Origin: Varanus komodoensis
Lineage: Eukaryota > Chordata > Lepidosauria > Squamata > Varanidae
Assembly (NCBI RefSeq): GCF_004798865.1
Contig: NW_025335468.1
Span: 4,339,893-4,403,892, forward strand
Reading direction: 5' to 3'
Length of the DNA: 64,000 nt
A program made the translations under genes and the position numbers. The notes beneath the pieces are model-generated. The model was not told the DNA's origin. It did not search any database and was given only the letters and a program-made list of their open reading frames with translations. Positions 26,901 through 40,000 of the stretch are shown here, one piece after another. Within the stretch, counting starts at the first letter, position 1. Every line of letters begins with the position of its first letter.

Positions 26901-29900
26901 CCTGAAGGGATCTAGCTGGCTAATGTGGGACACAAAATGCTGGACTAGATGGACTTGCAGTCTGATCCACCAGGGCTTCTGCTAATTTCTACAAAATTCA
27001 ACCTGGTGTTTAAGCTCTGGTTTCCAGAATCATAAATGATGAAGAGCTTTTCTCATCAAAGAATAACATGATCCCTGAAATCCATCTCTAGTGAATAAAT
27101 GAATGGTTTCAGCAAGATTTGACTATGGCTTGGACAGTTTTTCAGGATCCTGATTTGCTGCACTGGTCTGTAAGTCAGCATGCCTAGGTGTCTGTAATAC
27201 TTGAGCCTGCCAAAGTCAAAGAGCCACCCAGCGTTCTCTGCATCCATAAGTCATTCACCTGTTTGTGGTCTTCCTTGACAGCTGTCAGTTCAGCACTCAG
27301 CTGATCTACTTCTTTCTGAAGCGCATTTTCACTTCTATAAATAAATATAGATAACATGTCATAAGAATGTAAGAACATAGTAAAAGACATGCTGGATCAG
27401 ACCAGAGGTCCATCTGGTCCAGCACTCTGTACACACAGTGGCAACCAGCTGCCCACAGGATCTTGCAAGATCTCTGCCTGCCCAAGCTCCTCAGCAACCA
27501 GTGCAGGCAGGCAGGCAGGCCACCTTCGGTAGTGGAGTAGCAAATAGCCAGCAAGGCTCATTGCCGCTAATGCAGGGGTGGGCAATTAATTTTCCTATGG
27601 GGCCACATGAGAAACTTCGACAGTTGTTAAGGGCCGGACCAAGCAGTTGTATTGCTCGCATCTATATTGCGACGATATATATTTGCATTGACTTTTAATT
27701 TGCCAGTGACCTCATGCGGGCCAGTCAGGGTCAGCCATCGGGCCGGATGTGGCCCGCGGGCCGTACAATGCCCAGGTCTGCGCTAATGGCTTCCTCCTTC
27801 TTGAATCATGCATTTCATTTATATCCAAGCCATGTTTGGAGAAAATTAAAAACCTAGAATAAATAAACTATCATACAGATTGGTTTATGTCAAAACTTAT
27901 AGTTTCTTACGCTCTTTGATCTATGCTCTGTATATACCTGGAAGCCTTTAACTTAGCTTTTCCCAACCTGGTGCCCTCCAGATGTGCTGCTGTCATCATC
28001 CTCACATGACGATGCTGACGGGGGGTCAACAGGCATTGCAGCCCAGCAGCTGGAGGACCCCAGATTTCAGGAAACTTTTCTAGAAGAAGCCTATCATGAA
28101 TATACGCTTTTTAGACATGTTAAGTTTTTTTGTGTGTTTGTTTCTTTTTGTTTTCAGTTGCACTTTCAATTTTTCCTATTGTTTCGTTTATAATGTTCAA
28201 TTTTAGATATTTTAATAATTGTAGTTTTTATATTGTATTTCATAATGTTATATTATGTCAGCCATCCTGAGCACTTCCATGGAAGGATGGGATATAAAAG
28301 CTGTAAATAAATAAATAAATAAATAAAATATGAGGATCTGGCTGGGAAGGCTGCCTAAACTTCATTCTCACTCTCTGCAGAAGTTGCTTTTTTCTTTGGA
28401 TTCCCAGCAACCACACATGTGACTGGAGACAAAAAAATATAAGAGCTTGCATTTGAAAAAGCAAAATATTAGAAGAGTACCTGAATTTGGGGAGGTGGGA
28501 TAGTACTGGCAAAGACACCGGCATACTCAATGGCAGTCAGGAACAAAAAACCACAAGGATAAACTTTGGAATTATACTACTGAAATGCATGCTGTCTCAT
28601 TCTAATAACAGGTTTCATTCAGCAAACACCTCCTGCCAATGGAAGGAACCCATCCATTGGCTGGAGGCTTTTGATTTCTGAGCGTTTTGGAGGCAGGAGA
28701 GGAACAGATCTTTGCCGGCTCTACCATTAGGTGGCAGATGCTGGAAGGCAGCAATGAAGTTAGCTCCTAAGTTAGTTTGCTACCTTATGTGTGGTGGAGG
28801 CAAGTCACAGCTCAGTGGGAGGTCACCTGCTTTGGATGCAGAGTGTCCTGAGATAAGTCCTTGACATCTTCAGCTAGAGCTAGGAAAGAATGCTGCCTTT
28901 TACTCTGGAAATCCTGGAAAGAAATACTCTGGAAAGACTGCTGCCTGTCAGTGTCAATAGTACCGGGTGAGATGGGACAATGGCTTGTCTCAGTAAAAGG
29001 CAGATTCCTATGCTCTGGTGAAGATGCTGTCCTATCACCTGTGTGAAAGAAAGGTTTAACTGCCAGTTCAGGTTTTGTATATGAAATGAGAGGTGACGCT
29101 GTCTCTGGCTTGGGCCATGGACTTTCCACTGCAGTTCTGTATGTTCCCTGAAAATTTGCTCCTGGGCACCTCCAGAGCAGTGGGGAGGTGATGCTAGAAG
29201 CTGCAAAGGAAAGGGTGAATCAGAAAATGGCCTTCCACTGTCTTTCCACCAGTGGGAGCATCCTGAGAAGAACTTTGCAGGAGGAATAAAACTCTGGAGC
29301 CAACCCAAAAATAACCACAGCAAACAATTCTACATATTGCTGTGGACAGCCAGTGTGCTGTACTGGTTAGAGTACTGGACTGAGCCTCTGGAGACCTGGG
29401 TTCTAATCTCCACTGTGCCATGAAGATAGCTGAATGACTTGGCGGTAATTACTCTCAGCCTAACCAACTCACAGAGTTGTTATGAGAAGAGGAGGAGGAT
29501 CATCCATGCTGCCTTAAGCTCCATGGAGGAATGACAGGATGCAAATGTAACCAATAAATGCATGACAGATAAATAACTTGACTATTGGATGACCTTCTTC
29601 AGCTTCAATTATAGACCAACAAAACTTCATTCAGCTTCCTTTCTTTAGAATGCAAATGGATTTTTCCAGCTGGGTTTATTTTTTTCTTTATCCTGGCAAC
29701 ACGATAGCCATTTTGATGCATGATTAGAAGTTTGCGCGAAACAGAACAAATGCAGATTGGGCTGAGCAAAGCAGACTCAGAATGCAGTGACAAACTTACA
29801 GGGTCACATTCTGCCCAACCCACACACAGCATGGCTGCACATATGGACACAAAGTAGCACCCATGCAGTTAACTTCCCAAGCAAATGTACTATATCTATA

Positions 29901-32900
29901 CTGGCCTTCCCCAGCCTGGTGCCCAGCAGATGTTTTACATCAGTTACAACTTCCAGCTTTCTGGATGAAAACTAAAGCCCAAACCCCTCCTCGCTAACTA
30001 CAGCTCTTCCTGCATCATCCCATGCTCAAAGGAGTTTTGGGTGTCACATTGATCCAGGGGAAATAGGAAGGGTGGACAGCCCCTTGTGCTTTCACATTTG
30101 TTTTTTTATTATATATTCATTAAAAGCTTTTCTATTCTGTCCCCTACAGAACACCTCGGGGCAGCTTACAATAAATTTTATAGCACCTCCAGCTCATCCA
30201 CTCAGTGCTATAGCTCCGGAAGATATACAATCCCTCCACTGGGTACTTATGCATCACAGGTGTCTGGGGAAAAGGGGTGAATGTTAATTTCAGATTTAGG
30301 AAAACTAGAAATATAGAGACCATGCAGTTAACTGCTAATTTTTGTTGTTGTTGTTCCTATGTGCACACAATGATAAGGAGCAATGGGGTTAAAGCACAAC
30401 ATCAGGTAACACAACATATACCAGGCTTCTGTAACCTGTTGCCCTCCAGATGTTAGAACTCCAACTCCCTTTGGCTCCAGTTAGCATAGTCAAAATTCAG
30501 GAATGCTGGAAGTGATAGTCTAAAACATCTGGAAAGGCACCCATCACAGAGAGCTGGGTCTAGATCAGGGTGCAGGAGGGCCACATCTGATGCTAGTTCA
30601 GGGTTGCAGAGTTGTGTGCTTATGCACACACACACACACATACACACACACAGTATAGTCACAAAAGCAATCTGTATAAAGATTACCCAGGGAAGGAGTG
30701 GAAAGCCTTCTGTTCGCCTGCAACCCAAACACGGATTTGCTTTTCCTCATTGCTGCTACTAGTACACAGAGCAGTCTGTATCAGGGTTGTTGGAAAAGAG
30801 AATTCAGCAGCAGGGGATCGTGGCACACACAGGAGACCACCATCTGGGCCACGGGGGCCATAGGTTATGCTCTCCAGATCAAGGCCACATGTGGTTAGGA
30901 ATGCTAGATGCTATGTGCCTTCCATTACATGAATGTCCCATAAAGATGAGATTTGCCTGTGCTTTCTCAGATCTGTTCTCTCAGTACTGATGAGCACTGA
31001 ATACCTTCTTTCTCTTGAGAACACTGGTAGGGTCACTCTGAAGGTTCCCTGCACTGGTTGTGGCTTGCTTGTTCTTGGTGTCTCCTCTCCCCAGGATTGT
31101 TCTGGCAGGATAGCAGCATGTCTTTTCAGTGGCAACTTTGCTGCAAGGCATGATGAACTCATGCTTGGCTCTCCATTTCACACTGTGCAGCTTAAATTCA
31201 AGCTTTAATTTCAGTTTAGAAACTCAAGCAGAGGAGCAAAGAAACAGCAAGACTGACGGTATTGGGTAGCCAAATGAGAAAATGATTTAACAGTTTTTCC
31301 AGGATTCATTTTGTGGATATTACTTGCATAGGTGTTACACATTTGTTGTGTTGAATCGGATGTCTTCCTTCACAGAAAATGAGCTATCAGCAACAAATGC
31401 TGTGGAGAGGTTCACATTTTCCCAGCCAGAACTTGAATTATAGTGTGTGAAAACATGATTCTTCCTGCAGCTAGTACACAGAGATATCCATTCTCGCCTA
31501 TTAATGCTCTCAGGCCAAACATGGTTAAGACCATAGGCACAGAGGCTGGTAAAAAGAAATAGTAACGCCATTCAGGCTTCCTTTGGGGGATGGAAAAGCA
31601 GGGAACAATTCCTAAAACAACTATATAATAAACAGGATTTTGAATAATGAAGGCCTTCAGAGAATAGTGAACCTGTTCTATCCATTCCTACCCCCAGCCT
31701 GCCCTAGACTTGATGAGATTTATTTGCCATTTAGCAGTTCAAAGGGGACTTGAGCCACAGCTAGACGGCACAATATATACTTTGGAATCTTAGGGTAAAA
31801 GGAAGGCCGTTCTTATGACAAGCCCGGTGGTGGCTGCCCTCATCAGTTTATTCATGATATGGGTGACAAAGCCTGAATGGGTGGCATGCTTTTGTTTCCA
31901 TTGCTTCCTTCAGAGAGATAGAGAACTGCATTGTTTGCTCAGCCATTCAACCAAGGAACTGTGAAGTGGTATCCCTTTTAAGTTTCTGTGACACTTAAGA
32001 ATCACTGCTAGAAACAGACATTGCTAGGGGCTTAAAAGGCTTGAAGCTCAGGCCTGTATGGCACAAATCTGCATAAAATGTACACATGTATACATGTATA
32101 CATTTCTCACACACAGCCACAAAATTAAGTTTAGCGGGGTGGGAACTCTGCTAGCAGCACATGAAGAAATATTTTTCTTAAACTTAACCGCTATGCAGGG
32201 GGAATTTGAGGAGGGGGATATTGGAGTCTGCAGGGAAGGAAAGGTTAACCTTACCCTTCTTAGCTGCAATTTCCCTTGACAATTGTTCTTGCATGGCAAT
32301 TAAACTGAGAGGGGAGGAAAAAAAACCCTTTCTTTAGTACTGGTAGATACTCATGGATGGGGGGGGGGGGAGGAAGAGCTGGGGCCCTGGTAAATTTATT
32401 AGGGTCTAGACCCCCATGGGACCAATCTAGTTAAGACCTTAGCTGGAAACATGGAAGGAATTCCTGCAAGAGGTGACTTACAATCCAGGGACATGAATGG
32501 AATCAGACATTTAGTAAGACTTCTTAGCTCTTCATGTGGAAGTTACACCACCTAAGTTTGACTCATTTACAGTGATTCTGCCATTTATGAAGTGGTGGGC
32601 TGAGGTGGTAGTTTCCTATCACTGGCTTTTTTCAAGGAACCCCATGGCAAAAAAATCTCTGCATGCAGAAAACTAGCACACTATCCTGAGCCTTTCCTTC
32701 AGTTAGTTCTTTTATGTGCATATTTCTTTTCTACTGTGGTAGAGATCCACTCCTACAGCCTGAATGGCACAGCCTAAGCTCTTGACCAGCTCAGAGCCTA
32801 GTCTCTTGCAGTCCAGTTCCTTCCCCTGTTGCTTGGATGACATGAGAACTCGGGCTACAGAGGAAGTACCCACATAGCAGCTGCTCCTCTGTTGCCCCCA

Positions 32901-34045
32901 CTGGAGACATGCTGGTGTGAGTTGGAACTGCACAGGCACGACACTGGAGATCCCCTCCCAGCTAGGGATGGCAACCTCTAGCTACCCACTTGGAGTACAT
33001 CACCATTTGGCTTGATTACAGGACATTGATCTTCCATTCAGCAGATCAACCTGCTAAAGATGTTTACAATCTCACTTTTGTGAGGCATGCTGGAATGTTA
33101 GTTCCTATGGGAACAGTCACACAACATTTACCCATCACTAGATACTCCCCGCGCTTCTCAGCAAGGTAATTCAGCCACCCTGAATGTAACTGGAAAGACA
33201 GAGCCCTCCTCCGTGGTCACCTAAATTTGGCAAGGCCTTGTTTTTTAAACCTATATGTGTTTTGAAGTATACCCCAGTGTCAGCCAGGTTTCTGTGACTC
33301 ACTTCATGGATGATACTTTCTGCCTTGACTTCACAAGCTCCTGCAAAATGCAGCTAAGTCTGTCAGACGGATCCTTCTGGGCAGCCCTTTTCAGCCCTTT
33401 GATTTCCAGATCCCTCTGATGAAGCAACAGGAGCAGGGCACGTGGGTTTTCCAGCAGCTTCTGATTCTGCTCTGACATGGTAAATTCCCTGCAAAGGAGT
33501 CAGAAGACCTGGGTTTGTATTCTGTGACCTCAAGGAAAACCACTTTGGCTCAGATGGCAGGGAAGCTAATTATATGAGAAGCTGCCGACAATTTTTTCCC
33601 AAATAAGTGAAAGTAGCACGAGAGAAGGATTGCTGTTTCTGGTTTGAATGCACATTTTTGCCTCTTGTAAATGTTTTTTGTATCCTTTCAAAACCCTACA
33701 ATTCCTGTTTGACTAGAGGTGACCAAGAAAAAAGTAGCATGTACACATCAGAGAAAGTAAATATGCACTCTAACACTACCACACTATCAGCTGCCTCCAG
33801 CCAGTGAAATGCAATTTTCCAAGGCTGGTCAATGGTGATGTAGATTTTTTTTCCTGGGACCTACAGTGCTCTGCTATCTGTAGTGTAATACATCTTCCTG
33901 CACATCTGGAAGTTCTGAGTTGAAAGTAGCCATAAGCATCAAATGGAAGTAAAACACATATAGGGACCCTTTGATCAAAAACTTGCTTGCATGCATGCCT
34001 CTCTTTTTACACACCTCTTTCTATACTATCACCTTCCTTCCTTTT

Positions 34046-34093
<48 letters not shown>

Positions 34094-37000
34094 TCAGTTC
34101 TAATTCTTTCTCATTCTACTTCATAATTAATTAATTAATCCAGTCTAATTGCATTATTTGCACTAGCTGGAAGAAAATAAATTTCATGGGGCCGCTGATT
34201 CATATGCAGCCCTTAATATATAAGGACCAAAGTACACATGACTTTTGTATGCTCTCTATCTAAGTGCACGTCCAGTAGATATGGCAGCCCTTAAAAGGGA
34301 ATGTGCGATTAAATGCATTATTTGCTTTGGGAAATTCATGTTTATTATAGATTGATCCCACCAGTTGGGAGTGAGGAAGATGGCTGTTTTGGGCACATAT
34401 TCTGCAGGGCTGCTGACGGGGCTTCAGAAGAATCAGAAGAAGGGGGAGGGAAGCGGGGCGGTGGGTGGATGTGGTCCATCCCAAGACACCGAGATGGGAG
34501 AAGTGGAGACACTTATCTCAAGGCCAGATTCCCCAGATGGGCAGACAGTCTCTGGAAATGACCAAGATGTACAGTTGGCAGGAGGGGGCTTGGAGCAGAG
34601 TGGTTTCTCAGACACAGATGTGTTGTTAGCAGAGGAGGGCAGCCCAACTAGAGAATTGGTATGCAGTAAGACGGTGTGCTTGTTCTCAGAAGGCCCCATG
34701 GGGCCCAGAAGGGATGGGGCCCAGGCATGCTCATAAGGAGGGCTCCTGGAGGTGAATACTAGATTGGGTTCAACACACCTCTCTGTGCTCGCTCAGAGAT
34801 TTGCTCTGGGTGTTTTGTGCTTTTGGTAAATAAAGAACCCTTGGTAAGGAAAAGGTCTGTGGCTCAGCTTCTAATACTACCCTTCCAAGGAACTCAGGAA
34901 GCCATATATTAGAAGTTACTGACAATAAATCTGAAAGGTAGCATAGTGAATTGCCCAAACCCATCCAAAACCACCCTGACCCCAGACAGTGCCCAGTAGT
35001 TGTTCAATACTGCACCCAGTGAATTGTACATGACACTAACTGAGCTTCAGTTTCCACATATTCAAATGGGAATAGTAGTGGCCTACCTCCCCAGGCTGTT
35101 GTGTTCATAGCTATTATTTAGTCAGAGAATGTCTATGCTAGCCTTCCAGAAAAACACTTAGTGTGGCTTATGATGGAAACCACAAACATATAAAGGCAAT
35201 GCAAGGTAAAACAGGAGAAGTACCAACTGAAACAATACCACATGCCAGAATGTTTGGGAAATAAAAAACTCTTTCCTCACCCTGGAATGAGATCAAAGTT
35301 GGTATGAGGCAGTTTCCTGGAAAAGGCATTTTAGATAGACTGCTCCCCTCCTCTCCCCTGGGTAGACAGAGTGAAAGTTTTAAACAGAGAAAGGTAGCAG
35401 AGAAGAGGGAGAAGGTGTGGCCCTGGCCACTTTTGGCTCTTGCTGAACCTACCACAGGCATATAGCACCTGGTAGATAATCCCAAACGAAAGTAGGTATC
35501 AGTAGAAAAACAGTTTCTTACTCCAGCTTACAGACAAAATTAGATATAAACCAACCTCTGTAACTCAGTGCAGCATGAATGCATTCATCCCTTATTCTTA
35601 TGGCTGTTCACCTGTAGTATAAAGTCCTCTTCCAACTTGCGTATATTTTCTGCATGACCCTTTTCTATGTGTTTTGCATCAAGCCAATTCCACTTGTCCT
35701 CCCAGAATTGATTTTGACTCTCCATATGTTAGAATAATTACAGAATGTTTGCTATGCAGGGCTCTGTTCAGCAGCTGCCAATCTCTTCTCCTCCCTCCTC
35801 CTCACAACCCAGGGGTCAGGTTTTCTGGCTGCAGCAAGCAGGGATTCCCGTGATATCCTGGCTCCTCTAAGATCTGGAGGTTCTTTTACCTGTCTCCATC
35901 TGTCTCCCATTCCTTCCACTTGATTGCATAAGCAGTAAATGAAGTGAGTGGTTTTGTTTGTGTTTGAATTCCTTTGGTTGCCATGGGGTGGGCGGGAAGG
36001 GGATTAACAACTAGAATATGCAACTTTGCCTGCTAGGTAAAGGCAATACAAGGATGGAAGAAATTATCCCCCTCCACTCCACCTCTATAATATCCTTCAG
36101 AAATAATAAGACTCTCTTTCCTGCCTGGTGATAAGGAGAGGCAGGAAAGTTTGCTTTGCAGACAAGCTTCTGCTACAGTCAGTCATGATGGGGACAAGTG
36201 AAGCCACAAGGATGCTGCCCAAATGGTCACAATTTCTGCTTTTGATTAACAACTCAGGAACATCCCATTCCTGGGTTGTTTCATGATGTGCAAACCCTGA
36301 AACTCTGGATTGTTTCAGGGTTAACTCAGCTACTGTGTTTATATAATGCTCTTTAACCCATGGATAGGTTTCTCTCAGGGTGGGCATGACAAAGACTGAG
36401 ACCAAGTTATTGGTGGTCCAATTCTTTCTGTACTAAGGGCAGTGCCCGCCCTCCCACACCTACAATAGTGTCACCACCATCCATCATAGTTCCCAATTAA
36501 TTTATCTAAACAGATAACTGGTGCAGGTGCCTCAGTCTTTCACTGGCACTCTCTCTTTTGTGTCCTTGGCTAGGCTAGTTGCTGCTGGGAGAAAAACCTG
36601 TGGTGCATGCACTCTTTCCAGGAGAGCTGTGCTATGCCTCTGGCTCCCCCTCCTGTCTATTCCTTGTACATCCTCAAAAAGGAGCTCCGGCCTTCCTGAC
36701 TGGGTGTTGTATTATCAAGCTTCTGTCTTAATGTGGCTAAAAGAATGGATAACCTTAAGAAATAAGAGAATCCTTTATCTTGAAGGGCATGATCTACAAA
36801 TGGGTTGGCACGCCTATAAGTGGCATGAGAAGTGTAAGACACATGGTTGTTTTTTAAATCACTATATTAGAAAGTCATTAATGTCGGTGTGGGAAAAATT
36901 AAAGACAAAACTGTACACTAAGTTGCCAAGATGGCTTTCGCCTATGGAAGCTCTTGTATATCCAAACACATGGAATTTTGATATGATTGTGAGATACGAT

Positions 37001-40000
37001 GATATTTTGGAAAACGACGGAGGATTGAAACTGAATCAAGAATTACAAGAGCAGGGTATTAATATCTCTTGGAGGCATAAGGTTCAAATACAATCGAGAT
37101 ATGTTAAAGATTATAAAATGTGGAGTTTTTATAAGGAGTTAACATTTGACCAAGTGATCTTAAAATCAGATGAGAAAATGATTAAAAGACTGTATAATTT
37201 TCTTTTGGATATGAGAATGGAAGATGAACAAGTTAAGGAAACTATGATAACATGGGCACAAAATTTTGGATATAATATTGAGTTACAGTAGTGGCAAAAG
37301 TTGTGGGAAAGAAATATCAAGGTAACCTTAGCAACCTCATATAAATAAAATCTTTATAACATGTTTTATACATGGTACTTATCGCCAAATAGATTAGAAA
37401 AGATGTTTCCAAATATGTCAAATGGATGTTGGAAATGCAAACATAAACAGGGTACTTTTTATCATATGTATGTGGTGGACTTGTGATAAGGCAAAAAAAT
37501 ATTGGGCTAAAATACATAAATGGCTTGAGGAAATGTTACAAAAATCTTTAATATTTAAACCTGAAGTCTTCTTACTAGGCATTGTGCCTGATGATGTTGA
37601 TAAACAAGCAATGTATTTGATTCTACATGTAATTACCGCAGCAAGGATTGTATTTGCCAACATTGGAGGAGTGAAGAACCACCCACTGATGAACTGATTT
37701 TAAAAAAGATTGTGGACTGTGCTGAAATGGACAGGCTGACTTTGTCTCTGAAGGAGAAAGAGGATACATACTGCTGTCAAACTTGGAACTCTTTTTATTG
37801 TTGGCTAGAGAAATGGGACTATGCATAGATTTGAATATGTCTGTGGACTGCTATTTAAAAAAAATAGGGGCTGACCCAGCAGGTCTGATGTCTCTGATGA
37901 CTGATTTTTTTTAGTTTCTTTTTTTTAGTTTGTAGAAAATAATAATAAAATTTACTTTAAAAAAAGGAGCTCTGGGCATTACTGCAGGAAAGAAACACAG
38001 ATTGGGTTTGGACAACACAAAGACCTTGCACAGATTGCTACTCATGATGGGATATCATGCCACACAAACCAGGAGCAATTTCTTCAGAGTGGTTTGTGTG
38101 TGGGCAACAAGCCACTCCCATGGCTCATTTTAGAAGCTCTTCTACCTATGACGGGTTATCGTATCATTCAAACTTGGGCCACCGACCCCATTGTGAGTAG
38201 GGGTAATTGCCTAGCAGGCCCCCTGGTGAGAGTGACAAAATACCCTTGCCATTCTTTCATGCAGTTTTCAGTGAGAGCTAATTCAAGCCACCACTAAAGT
38301 GCCCAAGCAGCACCTGGGGACAGCTGACACTGGTTTCTTTCACTCCTTGCTCTTTTTTTCTCCCCTTTTTTTTACCCCTTTCCTTGAGATGTCAGGAAAG
38401 CTTGATTCCAGTTTCCCAATTCCTGTTTGACAACTAAGACAGTGGCAACTTGGAAGAGTTGCACATGCCGCCCAGACTTAAAAAACAAAAATGTGCACAA
38501 AAATGCACAACATTTTAAATTAATTTCTTGAAAAAAATAACTGCAGTTGCACAATGGAAATCTTTTGCAGTAGTGCAAGTACCATATGACAAAAAACCCA
38601 ACAACCCTTTTCTGTCAAACCTGCCATCTAAAAGGGAATCAGATTTTTGAGAGCTAGTTGTCAAAACTACTTTTCTCCCCCTCCCCCCAAAAAAGGATGA
38701 AATACAATTTTACACTTTCCGAGGCAACTAGAATTTCAGAAAACAAGTGCAAAACGTACACTGCCCTGAGGATTATCAGGTCAAAAAAGAAAAACATGGG
38801 GATCTCATTATGAAGGGGATGTAAAGTCCACAAGCCCATTTCATAAGCAAAGATCACTCATGCCTCTACTTTCCTTTGACAGCTCACCTTTTGACAGCTG
38901 TCAGGACAAAGCAAAAAGTTGGGTGAGAATCCTGTTTGTATCTTTTTTGGGTAAATGTCTACGTTTGATATCTGATACACCATGATAACAGGTGCCCTCC
39001 AGGACACTGACTCAGCTAAGCTTTCCCTTTTTCATATCCACAAGTATGAAGCTCTGCACTTACACAAGCCCAACTAAAGCTTATCCAAATCAATCAATCA
39101 ATCAGTGGCACATATTTGGGGCAGGTTTTTTAAGGTGTAGCCAACCAGTGACAGCCCCTCCAGTGTGCTCCTTGGGCACTTTGGAAGGGAAGTCGTTGCC
39201 TGTCAAATCAAGGATTGGAAAGGGTGATCTCCAAAAAAGAAAAATAAATTAAAAGGAAAAAAGATCTGAGCAATCCAGAAAAGGTTCAAGATTGTGGCAG
39301 GGAGAGGGAAACAAGTCAGGTCTGCCATAAAGTCCCCTGAGATACTTACTGAAGGACCAAAGGGGAAGAAGGGGAAAAACAACCCATGGTGAGACTGATG
39401 ATGTGTTTCTCATACTGTAGGTTATTTTAAAAAACACCATTCCATCTTGGCTTATTGCCAGGTTGGATTATCATGACATGTGAACTTCCTCCTGCAGAAT
39501 TGTGGGGCGGCGGGGGGGGGGGGGTGTTGTGGACACAACAGGCAGTTTTCTATATTCTAAAGTATAAAACTTGTAACTTTTATTAGGGCAACTGCAACAC
39601 TATCAAGCAAGGAGCATCTGTGAGAAAGAGGATGAGGAACAAGAGCACCTGAAGACAATGCTGGTGAAAAAGGCAGACTCATTGAGGGAGGGACCCACAA
39701 CAGGTGGCCTGCTGAAGGACCCTCAAAAACCTGGGGCTGGCACTGATAAAATTGTACTGCAAATTTCCATTGGACCAGGATAATATAATGCCAAACTCCC
39801 AGGCTTGAAGAGCCTGCTGCTAACTCAAACCTATCAAGGCACCATGGGCTTTAATAGGCATGCTAATTACTGTTGTGACAATTACATGCAAAAAACCTTA
39901 CATTTTAAAGTCTCTTTAGGAGCTGATGTGTGAACAACACTTACTGTTGCTTCATGAGTTCATTTGGACTTATACGAGAACTGGAGAAGCTGTCATACTT

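Noticed and set aside
31005-31140. Alternative reading frame of exon 7 (KVATEKTCCYPARTILG...)
   Set aside because: It would leave in phase 0, which exon 8 cannot accept, and it needs exon 6 to be skipped.
31338-31545. Possible minus-strand exon of about 70 codons behind a good acceptor
   Set aside because: No donor in the phase needed by exon 7, and exon 6 at 32.3 kb fills the role with better sites. Its open length is within chance.
32712-32939. Minus-strand open frame with a good acceptor near 32,932
   Set aside because: No donor with fitting phase. Exon 5 to exon 6 already joins cleanly across it.
35165-35485. 105-codon minus-strand open frame with splice-like ends
   Set aside because: It lies in an L2-like interspersed repeat, and its phases do not fit between exons 3 and 5.
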